DNA of 64,000 nucleotides, taken from Pseudomaricurvus sp033283335 (GTDB taxonomy: Bacteria > Pseudomonadota > Gammaproteobacteria > Pseudomonadales > Cellvibrionaceae). A program made the position numbers and the translations under genes. Below the pieces are notes generated by a model. It did not search any database and was not told the DNA's origin. It was given only the letters and a program-made list of their open reading frames with translations. Where the stretch lies: assembly GCA_033283335.1 (NCBI GenBank), contig JAWMQP010000002.1:1-64000 (forward strand), given 5' to 3'. Below, piece after piece: positions 23,427 through 32,041 of the stretch; the stretch's first letter is position 1; every line of letters begins with the position of its first letter.

Positions 23427-26400
23427 ATGCTATGGACGGCCGTCCCAATGTGATGGACATTTTTGTAACCCGTCCGATTCTGGCGGTGGTGCTGTGTATT
23501 GGCTTGGTGATTGCCGGCTTGAAGAGCGCGCAGACGATTCCGACGCTGCAATACCCGCAAATGGAAAGTTCTTCCCTGATTATTCAAACGCCCTACGTGG
23601 GGGCCTCGGCGGAAACTGTCCAGGGGTTTGTGACAGAACCTATTGAGCGGGTGGCCACCACGGTGCCGGGAGTCGATTACGTAGACTCTGTTACCGTGCC
23701 CGGATTGAGTACGGTGACGGTGTGGTTACAGCTGAATGAAAACAGCACCGAAGCTTTGGCAGAACTGTCGTCGCGACTGGGTCAGATTCGCTATCAACTG
23801 CCGGCCGGCGCCGAAGATCCGGCGGTGCGTGTTCAACGGGCAGATCGTCAGGGTGCTGTATTCTATCTGGACGTGGTGACCGGCTCCTTCAGCCGAGCCG
23901 AATTAACCGATTATCTGTCACGTCACGTCAGTCCCATTCTCTCTTCCATTGCGGGTATTCAGCGCATCGGTATTGAAGGCGGTCGAGAGCCGGCCATGCG
24001 CATCTGGATCGATCCGGTCAAAATGGCCGCCTACAACATCAGCGCCCAGGACATTCAGGCGGCGCTGTCGAGCAACAACACCATTGCCACCTTTGGAGAA
24101 AGCGAAAATTCGCGTCAGCGGTTCAGCTTGCTGGCCGACACCACTCTGCAAACGGTGGAAGATTTCGAACGCCTGGTGATTCGCGAATCCGATGGCGCCT
24201 TGATCTACCTTCGTGACGTGGCCCGGGTGGAATTGGGTGAAGAAGAGGGGGAAGTCACGGCTCGTCACACTCAGGATATAGCGGTCTATCTGTCGGTTTG
24301 GCCGCTGCCGGGTGCCAATGAAATTGAGATCGGCAACGATGTGTACGCCGCGCTGGAGCAAATCAACCCCACCTTGCCTGAGGGCATGCACATTGATATC
24401 GCCTATGACGGCACCCTCTACATGCGTGATGCCATCCGAGAAATCTTTACCACGCTGGCGGAAACCATTGTCCTGGTGGGTATTGTGGTGCTGGCTTTGA
24501 TGGGGTCTGTGCGCACAGCGCTGGTGCCGCTGGTGACCATTCCCATTTCGCTGTTGGGGGCGGTGGCGATGATCTCCTTAATGGGGTTTTCACTCAATCT
24601 GCTGACGATTCTCGCCATTGTGCTGTCGGTAGGGTTGGTCGTGGATGACGCCATTGTGGTGGTGGAAAACGTCTCTCGGTATATGCGCGAGGGAAAAAGT
24701 CGCACTCAGGCGGCTCTGGCCAGCTCCCGGCAACTCCTGTCACCCATTATCGGTATGACCATCACCCTGGCCGCGGTGTATGCCCCGATTGGGTTGTTGT
24801 CCGGGCTGACCGGTTTACTGTTTAAAGAGTTTGCCTTTACCTTGTCGGTGGCCGTGTTGATCTCCGGCGTGGTGGCATTGACTCTGTCGCCAGTGATGAG
24901 TGCCTATGCCAGTCCTGAGGCGGGTAAAGAAGCGCCTATGGCGCGCTGGGTCAATCAGTTATTTGATCGATTGCATCGATTTTACGGCCGTCTGCTGGAT
25001 CACATTTTCCGCTGGCGTTGGCAGGTTCTGGTGGCTGCGGTGGTGATTACCTTGCTGTCGGTGCCGTTTTATCTGTTTTCCCTGAAAGAGCTGGCGCCGC
25101 TGGAAGACCAGGGTTCAATCAATCTGTTTGTCGAATCCCCTCCCAGTGCCTCGGCGGATTACACCGTCGACTACATGCACGATGCGGTGGATTACCTGAT
25201 GGAGTTTCCCGGTGCCAAGTTTGTCTGGCAGGTGCTGCGCCCCAACGGTGGCTTCGGCGGGCTTATTTTGCAGGACTTGTCTCAGCGGCCGGAGAGTGTG
25301 ATGGAGATGCGACCGGCCGTGTTTGCCGCCGCCAACCAGCTCACGGGTATCCGGGTCTATCCGATATTATTCCCCGCACTGCCCACCGCCGGTCAGTTTG
25401 ATGTGGAGTTGGTTGCCTTATCGACCGATTCACTGGAAGACATGAAACCCTACGCCGATGAAATTGTGGAGCGCACCCTGGCTTCAGGTAAGTTTTTATT
25501 TGCCTCAACCGGATTGCGCATCGATATGCCGCAGGTGCGGTTTTTGCTGGATCGTGAACGCATAGCGGACCTGGGTATGGATCTGGCCAGTGTGGGTCGG
25601 CAGTTGTCGGTGTTATTGTCCGGCAATTACGTGAATCGCTTTGACTACCATGGCCGCGCCTATCGAGTGATTCCCATGGTGGAGGGACAGAGTCGCCTTT
25701 ATCCTGAGGCGTTGCTGGATCTGCAAATTCGTACGCCGGCGGGTGATTTAATTCCGGTTTCCGCCATTGCCACACTGGAACAGTTCGTGGCGCCCCGGCT
25801 TTACGATAAGTTTCAGCAGAAAAATGCTTTTCGCATCTACGCCGGTGTTTTGCCGGGGATTACCAAGGAAGAGGGATTGAACACCATCGAGGCGATTGCC
25901 CGTGAGGTGGTGCCTGCGAGTTACCGTTTTGATTACGCCGGTGAATCCCGTCAAATCCGCAAGGAAGGCAATACCCTGGTTGGCGCGCTGGCACTGGCGC
26001 TGGTGTTTGTCTACTTCGTACTGGCGGTGCAATTTAACAGCTTTCGCGATCCGCTGGTGGTGCTGTTGGGCTCTGTGCCGCTGGCTTTGTCCGGGGCGTT
26101 GTTGTTTCCCTTTCTCGGCTGGACCACGATCAACATATACTCCCAGATTGGTTTTATCACGCTGGTGGGGCTGGTGGCGAAGAACGGCATTTTGATTGTG
26201 GAATTTGCCAATCACCTGCAGGTAGAAGGCCTGCAAAAACTGGCGGCGATCAAAGGCGCGGCGGAAACACGCCTGCGACCGGTGTTAATGACGACCGCCG
26301 CGACCGTGTTGGGTCATTTCCCTCTGGTGCTGGTGACGGGTGCCGGCGCCGAAGCTCGCAACAGCATCGGTATTGTGCTGGTGGCGGGCATGATGCTTGG

Positions 26401-26524
26401 CACCTTCTTTACCCTGTTTGTGTTGCCGTGCCTGTATTTGGTGATGGCTCGTACGCATCAACACGACGAACTGGAATCGGCTCAGCAGGCTGAGCAGCAA
26501 TCCTCGGTCAGCTATCTCGGATAA
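23423..26524 (+). CDS. RND-family multidrug efflux permease
   Basis: A 1033-residue inner-membrane pump with the full RND plan: 12 membrane helices and two large periplasmic loops. Visible marks are MDIFVTRPILAVVLCIGLVI at the N-terminus, the proton-relay helix VLSVGLVVDDAIVVVENVSR (two aspartates), GMTITLAAVYAPIGLLSGL, and RPVLMTTAATVLGHFPLVL in the second half. It resembles the MexK/AcrB-like hydrophobe pumps rather than metal pumps, as no CusA-type methionine cluster was seen. Its substrate range is unknown. It follows its adaptor by translational overlap. Confidence 0.94.
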   Translation: MNAMDGRPNVMDIFVTRPILAVVLCIGLVIAGLKSAQTIPTLQYPQMESSSLIIQTPYVGASAETVQGFVTEPIERVATTVPGVDYVDSVTVPGLSTVTVWLQLNENSTEALAELSSRLGQIRYQLPAGAEDPAVRVQRADRQGAVFYLDVVTGSFSRAELTDYLSRHVSPILSSIAGIQRIGIEGGREPAMRIWIDPVKMAAYNISAQDIQAALSSNNTIATFGESENSRQRFSLLADTTLQTVEDFERLVIRESDGALIYLRDVARVELGEEEGEVTARHTQDIAVYLSVWPLPGANEIEIGNDVYAALEQINPTLPEGMHIDIAYDGTLYMRDAIREIFTTLAETIVLVGIVVLALMGSVRTALVPLVTIPISLLGAVAMISLMGFSLNLLTILAIVLSVGLVVDDAIVVVENVSRYMREGKSRTQAALASSRQLLSPIIGMTITLAAVYAPIGLLSGLTGLLFKEFAFTLSVAVLISGVVALTLSPVMSAYASPEAGKEAPMARWVNQLFDRLHRFYGRLLDHIFRWRWQVLVAAVVITLLSVPFYLFSLKELAPLEDQGSINLFVESPPSASADYTVDYMHDAVDYLMEFPGAKFVWQVLRPNGGFGGLILQDLSQRPESVMEMRPAVFAAANQLTGIRVYPILFPALPTAGQFDVELVALSTDSLEDMKPYADEIVERTLASGKFLFASTGLRIDMPQVRFLLDRERIADLGMDLASVGRQLSVLLSGNYVNRFDYHGRAYRVIPMVEGQSRLYPEALLDLQIRTPAGDLIPVSAIATLEQFVAPRLYDKFQQKNAFRIYAGVLPGITKEEGLNTIEAIAREVVPASYRFDYAGESRQIRKEGNTLVGALALALVFVYFVLAVQFNSFRDPLVVLLGSVPLALSGALLFPFLGWTTINIYSQIGFITLVGLVAKNGILIVEFANHLQVEGLQKLAAIKGAAETRLRPVLMTTAATVLGHFPLVLVTGAGAEARNSIGIVLVAGMMLGTFFTLFVLPCLYLVMARTHQHDELESAQQAEQQSSVSYLG

Positions 26525-26590
26525 GCGTCGACAAGCACTGGTATGCTCCTTGCGTGATAATCCGCTCACGAGTTTACGAGTGGAGGAAGC

Positions 26591-28033
26591 ATGTCGTTGC
26601 GTAATGCTGTGCAGTTAATCTGTTATCCCAATCGTATGGGACCCGATTTAAACGCACTGCATCAAGTCCTGAAACGCCACTTTTCGGATTGCATTGGTGG
26701 TGTGCACATCCTGCCTTTTTTCCCGTCTAACGCCGATGGCGGTTTTTCGCCGTTGACCCACCAGGAAGTGGAGCCCGCATTTGGCGATTGGCGGGATATT
26801 GAAGCCATTGCGGCCGACTTTGATCTGGTATGCGACGTGACCATCAATCACATCTCCGACGAGTCGGTCGAATTTCAGGATTATATCGCCAGGCGCGACC
26901 AGTCCGAATTTGCCGACCTGTTTGTCGATGTCGATAAAATGGGAGAAATCTCCCACGATGACCTGGCAAAAATCCACATCCGCAAAGAGAAAGAACCGTT
27001 TCGGGAAGTCAACTTTGCAGACGGCTCTACAGGCCGCGTCTGGTGTACTTTTACCGAGCACCAGATCGACCTGAATTACGACTCCGAACACACCTATCAT
27101 TTCATGGCTGAGAACATGCGTTTCCTGGCGCAAAAAGGCGTGAAACTGTTTCGCTTGGATGCGTTCGGTTATACCACCAAGCGTATCGGCAGCAGCTGTT
27201 TTCTGGTTGAACCGGAAGTGTACCGATTACTGGATTGGGCGAATGAAGTGGCTCATGCCAATGGCGCTGAAATTTTGCCAGAGGTGCACGACCATCCCAG
27301 TTATCAATACGCCATCGGCCGGCGCAATATGCACCCCTATGGCTTCGCGTTGCCGCCTTTACTGCTTTATTCACTGTTGGACGCCAACAGTGTGTATCTG
27401 AAAAACTGGTTGCGGATGTGCCCGCGCAATATGGTGACGGTGCTGGATACCCACGATGGTATTTGCATTCCGGACGTGGAATCCATCTTGCCGGAAGACA
27501 AAATCAGTGTGCTGATTGATAACATCAACAACCGCAGTGCAGATCCTATCCTGCGGCGCAATGCCGCCAACGTGCACAGTGTCGGTGCAATTTACCAATT
27601 GACGTGCACATTTTATGAAGCCCTGATGCGCAACGATGACGCCTATATCGCCGCCCGCGCCATTCAGTTTTTCACCCCCGGCATTCCTCAGGTTTACTAT
27701 GTGGGCTTATTGGCCGGCTGTAACGATTATGACCTGATGGATGAAACCGGAGAACTGCGCGACATCAATCGCCATTTCTATGGCATGGAAGAAATCGATG
27801 AAGCGGTGCAGCAGCCTGTGGTGCAACGGCAACTGGCGCTGATGCGATTTCGCAGTTCCTATCCGGCGTTTGATGGCCATTTCGAGTTGAATTATTCCAA
27901 CCAGAGCAGTGTGTGCATGGCCTGGCGGCACGGTGAGTACTACTGCCAACTGTTTGTGGACCTCAATTTTAAAACCACCTCCGTCGAGTACCGGGATGTG
28001 GCATCTGATCAAGTTCTGTCCGTTCATTTTTAA
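26591..28033 (+). CDS. GH13_18 sucrose-phosphorylase-like enzyme, probable glucosylglycerol phosphorylase
   Basis: A 480-residue glycoside phosphorylase. The catalytic triad lines up with Bifidobacterium sucrose phosphorylase: nucleophile D190 in LFRLDAFGY, acid/base E231 in ILPEVHDHP and D289 in VLDTHDG. The opening VQLICYPNRMG and QIDLNYDS are subfamily marks. GH13_18 enzymes cleave sucrose, sucrose-6-phosphate, glucosylglycerate or glucosylglycerol with phosphate. The nearby GgpPS-type synthase points to 2-O-glucosylglycerol as substrate, as established in Marinobacter. That choice is inferred from context, not from substrate-binding loops. RBS GGAGGAAG precedes ATG. Confidence 0.85.
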   Translation: MSLRNAVQLICYPNRMGPDLNALHQVLKRHFSDCIGGVHILPFFPSNADGGFSPLTHQEVEPAFGDWRDIEAIAADFDLVCDVTINHISDESVEFQDYIARRDQSEFADLFVDVDKMGEISHDDLAKIHIRKEKEPFREVNFADGSTGRVWCTFTEHQIDLNYDSEHTYHFMAENMRFLAQKGVKLFRLDAFGYTTKRIGSSCFLVEPEVYRLLDWANEVAHANGAEILPEVHDHPSYQYAIGRRNMHPYGFALPPLLLYSLLDANSVYLKNWLRMCPRNMVTVLDTHDGICIPDVESILPEDKISVLIDNINNRSADPILRRNAANVHSVGAIYQLTCTFYEALMRNDDAYIAARAIQFFTPGIPQVYYVGLLAGCNDYDLMDETGELRDINRHFYGMEEIDEAVQQPVVQRQLALMRFRSSYPAFDGHFELNYSNQSSVCMAWRHGEYYCQLFVDLNFKTTSVEYRDVASDQVLSVHF

Positions 28034-28076
28034 CCGTTAAACCAATTTCACCGACTAAACGTCACAGGGAAAGCTG

Positions 28077-29393
28077 ATGTTGCAATTGATTGTACCCATT
28101 ACCACCTTGCTACTGGGCGTATCCTTGCTGCTGTTGGGCAGCGGGTTGCTGAACACGCTGCTGGCCTTGCGCGGCGGCCTCGAGGGTTATGCCGATAATA
28201 CTCTGGGCGTGATTATGTCCGGGTACTTTCTCGGTTTTTTCCTCGGCACGTTTATCGCCCTGCCATTGATTCAACGGGTGGGACACATCCGGACGTTTTC
28301 CTGTTGTGCCGCGCTGGTGAGCTGTTCGGTGTTGTTGCATGTGCTGTTTGTACACCCTATCAGCTGGCTGCTGCTGCGTATTATGACCGGCACCGTGCTG
28401 GTGATTCTGTACACCGTCACTGAAAGCTGGCTCAACCATGTGGCCAGCGGTCCCCAGCGTGGGCGTGTGTTTGCCGTGTATATGGCGGTGAATCTCGGCT
28501 CGTTGGCTCTGGCGCAACAGCTATTGCGACTGGGCTCGCCGGAAACCTTCGTGTTGTTTGCCCTCGCTGCCATGCTGATCAGTGTGAGCCTGGTGCCGAT
28601 CACCCTGACTCGTATGCCCCAGCCGACGGTGGAACCGGTGCCACGGTTAAAATTATCCTCCATGGTGAAGGCCTCGCCACTGGCGGTCGCCGGTGCACTG
28701 CTGTCGGGTTTGGCGATGGGAGGCTTTTGGGGCATGGGGGCGGTGTACGCGGGGCGTATTGGGCTCGACGCCCATGGCGTGGCGGTGTTTATGAGTTGCG
28801 CCATTCTTGGCGGGGCGCTGTTTCAATACCCCTTCGGCCGCTATTCCGACACTCACGACCGACGCTGGGTGATCGTGGTGGTGACCGGGTTGGCGGCGCT
28901 GTCGGCGAGTCTGCTGTGGCTGTTTTCCAGTCTGGGTTATTACTGGGTGTTGGTCATAATCGCGCTCTACGGCGGTTTTGCGTTCTCGGTGTACCCCGTG
29001 TCGGTGGCGATGATGATGGACAATCTCGAGCCCAAGCATATCGTTTCCGGCGCCAGCGGCCTGTTGTTTCTGCACGGTATTGGTGCGGCCGTGGGGCCTG
29101 CACTGGCCGGGCAGTTAATGGGTTGGGTGGGCCACCAGGCGCTTACCCTCTACTTTGCGGTCATGCAGTTGGCCCTTTGTTTTTTCACGGTATGGAATTT
29201 GCATCGTAGTAAAGAAGCACCAGTTGAACACCCGGCCCACTTTGTGGCTATGGTGCGCACTACGCCAACCGTTCTGGAAATGCTGCCTGACGAGGACGTG
29301 CTTGAAACTGATCATCAAGCTGAGCTTGAAAGTGAGTTGCAAAGCGAGCCCGACGGTGAGTTGGAAAGAGAGGTTGAGCGTGCCGAGCCTTAA
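28077..29393 (+). CDS. YcaD-like MFS transporter
   Basis: A 438-residue inner-membrane carrier with 12 predicted helices of the major facilitator fold, close to the YcaD family (MSGYFLGFFLGTFIALPLIQ, RIMTGTVLVILYTVTESWLN, and an R-x-G-R-V loop as GPQRGRVFAVYMA). The last 45 residues form an unusually acidic cytoplasmic tail rich in Glu (ELESELQSE, ELEREVERAE). It lies 43 bases after the phosphorylase on the same strand, so they may share a transcript, and uptake or export of the osmolyte or its precursors is possible. The substrate is unknown. Confidence 0.87.
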   Translation: MLQLIVPITTLLLGVSLLLLGSGLLNTLLALRGGLEGYADNTLGVIMSGYFLGFFLGTFIALPLIQRVGHIRTFSCCAALVSCSVLLHVLFVHPISWLLLRIMTGTVLVILYTVTESWLNHVASGPQRGRVFAVYMAVNLGSLALAQQLLRLGSPETFVLFALAAMLISVSLVPITLTRMPQPTVEPVPRLKLSSMVKASPLAVAGALLSGLAMGGFWGMGAVYAGRIGLDAHGVAVFMSCAILGGALFQYPFGRYSDTHDRRWVIVVVTGLAALSASLLWLFSSLGYYWVLVIIALYGGFAFSVYPVSVAMMMDNLEPKHIVSGASGLLFLHGIGAAVGPALAGQLMGWVGHQALTLYFAVMQLALCFFTVWNLHRSKEAPVEHPAHFVAMVRTTPTVLEMLPDEDVLETDHQAELESELQSEPDGELEREVERAEP

Positions 29394-29409
29394 GATAAGG
29401 CTGTCGCTT

Positions 29410-29430
29410 TTGGGGTCTCCAGGACCCCAA
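29410..29430 (+). terminator. Stem-loop after MFS gene
   Basis: TTGGGGTC and GACCCCAA form an 8-base stem around TCCAG, 17 bases after the MFS stop. There is no T tract, so termination would need Rho or the hairpin may only protect the transcript end. Confidence 0.45.
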
Positions 29431-29530
29431 GTCTACATCGCACGAGATGCAGTCAATGACGGGCAAGTATTCCCTCAATGGGAAAGCCTACACAATCAGC
29501 TGATAACACGGTGAGTTTAATCGGACGTAG

Positions 29531-29628
29531 ATGACAACGTAGTAGCCAATAGTTTCCAAGTTGTCGTAAGACAAATTGTTGCAATTCACACGTTGTCATG
29601 ATCATCACAGGCGTTGTCATGGTTATCA
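29531..29628. promoter_or_regulatory. Clustered CGTTGTCAT boxes upstream of GgpPS gene
   Basis: Two direct copies of CGTTGTCATGRTYATCA begin at 29591 and 29612, exactly 21 bases apart (two helical turns). An inverted copy ATGACAACG lies at 29531-29539, and TTGTCGTAAGACAA at 29561-29574 is an additional palindrome with the same GTC core. The cluster fills the gap before the synthase gene and looks like an operator array. No bound regulator is known from this window. Confidence 0.5.
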
Positions 29629-29737
29629 TGGAAGGTTAAGCAGGTTCCCGACATTCTGCACTCAGCGGCAAGCTGTCTTAAAGGCGTAACCCACTGATTT
29701 GATGGTCACGAACGTCAGTCAGACTTTGGAGGTTGTT

Positions 29738-32035
29738 ATGCTGTTAGCTACCGATCTGGACGGAACTTTTCTTGCAGGTAGTCCGGAAGATCGACTTAAG
29801 TTGTACCACTTGATATCCGCTCATCCACATATCACGCTGGTGTTTGTCACTGGACGTGGATTGGAGTCGGTATTACCACTGTTGTCCGATCCGACAATTC
29901 CTCAACCGGATTACATTATTTGTGATGTGGGTTGCACTGTGGTTGATGGGAAGACTCAGCAACCTGTGCAACCGATTCAGGCGACGATTGATGAGTTGTG
30001 GCCAGGCACTCAAGTTATCGAGAGCGCGCTGGCTGATATGGGGGGCTTACAGCGGCAGGATGTTCCCCAGGAGCGGCGCTGTTCCTACTTCTGTTCGGCG
30101 GAAGCCATCACGGATGAAGTCAAACAAATTGCGGACGACTTATCCTGCGACCTATTGTATTCCGCCGATCTCTATCTCGATTTTCTACCACCGGGTATCA
30201 ACAAAGGCAAAACCCTGAGAAGTTTGGTTGAGCACCTGGGCTGGCATCCCGAAGACGTCCTGGTGGCGGGAGATACACTGAATGACCTGTCCATGTATGA
30301 ACACGGATTTATTGGTGTGTGTGTTGGGCAATCTGAGCCAGCGTTGTTGGATGCAACGGAGAAACGCGCGCGTGTACTGCACGCCAGATCCGCAGGGTGT
30401 GGTGGTATTTTGCAGGCCATTGAGCATTTTGGCTTTTTGGGTAAAGCCGGTTTAGCGGCCGAAGCACAGGATGTTATCAGCCCGGGAAAGTCCGATTTGG
30501 TGATCGTGTATCACCGCCTCCCCTATGAAGAAGTGATTGAAGACGGCGAATTGCGTCGCCGCCGGCCCAGCTCGCCCAATGGCATTATTCCGACTCTGCT
30601 TGGATTCTTTGACGAAGGTCGCCGCGGTTCCTGGGTGGCCTGGTCAGTGCATGACGAGTCCCTGGGGGATTTTGAAACCCATACGGAAGTGGACGCCAGT
30701 CGCTACCCTAATCTGATGGCCGCGCGAGTGCCTCTGTCGAAAGAGGACGTCGATATTTTTTATCGGACCTTTTCCAAAGAGGCATTCTGGCCCACCTTGC
30801 ACACGTTTTGGGAACGAGCCAGTTTCCGAGAAGATCATTGGCAAGTGTTTTTGCGAGTCAATCAGTGCTTTGCCGAAAGGGCAGCAGCCGAAGCCGCAGA
30901 GGGCGCCGTTGTCTGGATTCACGATTACAACCTGTGGATGGTACCGGCCTACCTGCGTGAATTGAGACCGGATGTCACCATTGCGTTCTTTCACCATACC
31001 TACTTTCCCTCGGCGGATGTCTTCAATGTCTTGCCCTGGCGGCGGGACATCATCGGCAGCTTGCTGCAATGCGATTACGTCGGTTTTCATATTCCTCGTC
31101 AGTCAGAAAACTTTGTCGATGTGGTGAGGGGCGTAACGCCGTTCAAGGTCAAAGAAAAAGTCAGTTGTGCCCCGCGCTTTCTTACCTTTGGCTGTGCGGT
31201 TGGCCTGGAGGAGATGACTCGCCAGATCGAGGTCAACGGCCGCACCATATGCCTGGGGGCTCACCCGGTGGGGTTGAGTATGGAGCGGGTGAAACAAGCC
31301 CTTGAATTGCCAGCCATTCAAACCCGCATGCAGGAGTTGCGGGAAGAAATGCATGGCATTAAGGTCATCCTATCGGTTGAACGACTGGACTTCACCAAGG
31401 GAATTCTGGAAAAGCTGCTTGCCTACGAACGGTTGCTGAATGAACACCCTGAGCTGATTGAGAAGGTAAGCTTACTGATGGTGTGTGTGCCGGCGGCCAA
31501 AGAAATGTCCATCTATGACGAGTTGCAGTCTCAAATTGAACAGGCGGTGGGACGTATTAACGGCAGCTTTGCCCGGGTAGGCTGGACACCGATTCAGTTC
31601 TTTTTCCGCAGCTTACCGTTCGAGGAGTTGGTGGCGTATTATGCCATGGCGGATGTTATGTGGATTACCCCTTTGCGCGATGGTCTCAATCTGGTGGCGA
31701 AAGAGTATGTGGCCACCCAGGGTTTGACGGATGGCCAGGGGGTATTGGTGTTATCGGAGTTTGCTGGCGCGGCGGCTGAGCTGCGAGGTGCGGTATTGGC
31801 CAATCCCCACGATCCGGTGGAGTTGGCCAATACCTGTTATTTTGCCTTGACCATGCACAGTCAGGAAGCCAGGAGTCGGCTGAAAGAGGCGTTCGAGGTG
31901 GTGTATTACTACGATATCACCTACTGGGGCGATGAATTTATGGCGGCAGTGGCGGCAGCGAAAAAGTCCAATATCATTGCCCTGAAAAAGTTGAACAGTG
32001 GCTCTTTGCCCAACTCCCGCTCCAAGGTTGCCTGA
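29738..32035 (+). CDS. Bifunctional glucosylglycerol-phosphate synthase/phosphatase (GgpPS type)
   Basis: A 765-residue fusion. Residues 1-240 are a HAD phosphatase with LATDLDGTFLAG (DxDGT nucleophile), VFVTGRG and VLVAGDTLNDLSMYEHG. Residues about 260-745 are a GT20 glycosyltransferase of the OtsA/GgpS kind with VWIHDYNLWMVPAYLRE, VILSVERLDFTKGILEKLLA and DGLNLVAKEYVATQG. Together they make glucosylglycerol from ADP-glucose and glycerol-3-phosphate. The start at 29738 is set by GGAGG 5 bases upstream. The HAD-first order matches known GgpPS rather than OtsA. Trehalose-6-phosphate synthase cannot be fully excluded, but the phosphorylase next door favours glucosylglycerol. Confidence 0.87.
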   Translation: MLLATDLDGTFLAGSPEDRLKLYHLISAHPHITLVFVTGRGLESVLPLLSDPTIPQPDYIICDVGCTVVDGKTQQPVQPIQATIDELWPGTQVIESALADMGGLQRQDVPQERRCSYFCSAEAITDEVKQIADDLSCDLLYSADLYLDFLPPGINKGKTLRSLVEHLGWHPEDVLVAGDTLNDLSMYEHGFIGVCVGQSEPALLDATEKRARVLHARSAGCGGILQAIEHFGFLGKAGLAAEAQDVISPGKSDLVIVYHRLPYEEVIEDGELRRRRPSSPNGIIPTLLGFFDEGRRGSWVAWSVHDESLGDFETHTEVDASRYPNLMAARVPLSKEDVDIFYRTFSKEAFWPTLHTFWERASFREDHWQVFLRVNQCFAERAAAEAAEGAVVWIHDYNLWMVPAYLRELRPDVTIAFFHHTYFPSADVFNVLPWRRDIIGSLLQCDYVGFHIPRQSENFVDVVRGVTPFKVKEKVSCAPRFLTFGCAVGLEEMTRQIEVNGRTICLGAHPVGLSMERVKQALELPAIQTRMQELREEMHGIKVILSVERLDFTKGILEKLLAYERLLNEHPELIEKVSLLMVCVPAAKEMSIYDELQSQIEQAVGRINGSFARVGWTPIQFFFRSLPFEELVAYYAMADVMWITPLRDGLNLVAKEYVATQGLTDGQGVLVLSEFAGAAAELRGAVLANPHDPVELANTCYFALTMHSQEARSRLKEAFEVVYYYDITYWGDEFMAAVAAAKKSNIIALKKLNSGSLPNSRSKVA

Positions 32036-32041
32036 AGCGCG

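Noticed and set aside
26591..28033. Plain sucrose phosphorylase role
   Set aside because: Cannot be excluded by sequence, but no sucrose uptake or fructokinase genes are nearby and a GgpPS-type synthase is. Kept as second choice.
29699..29737. Longer start of the GgpPS gene
   Set aside because: The upstream TTG/ATG codons lack a ribosome site, while GGAGG stands 5 bases before the ATG at 29738 where the HAD motif begins.
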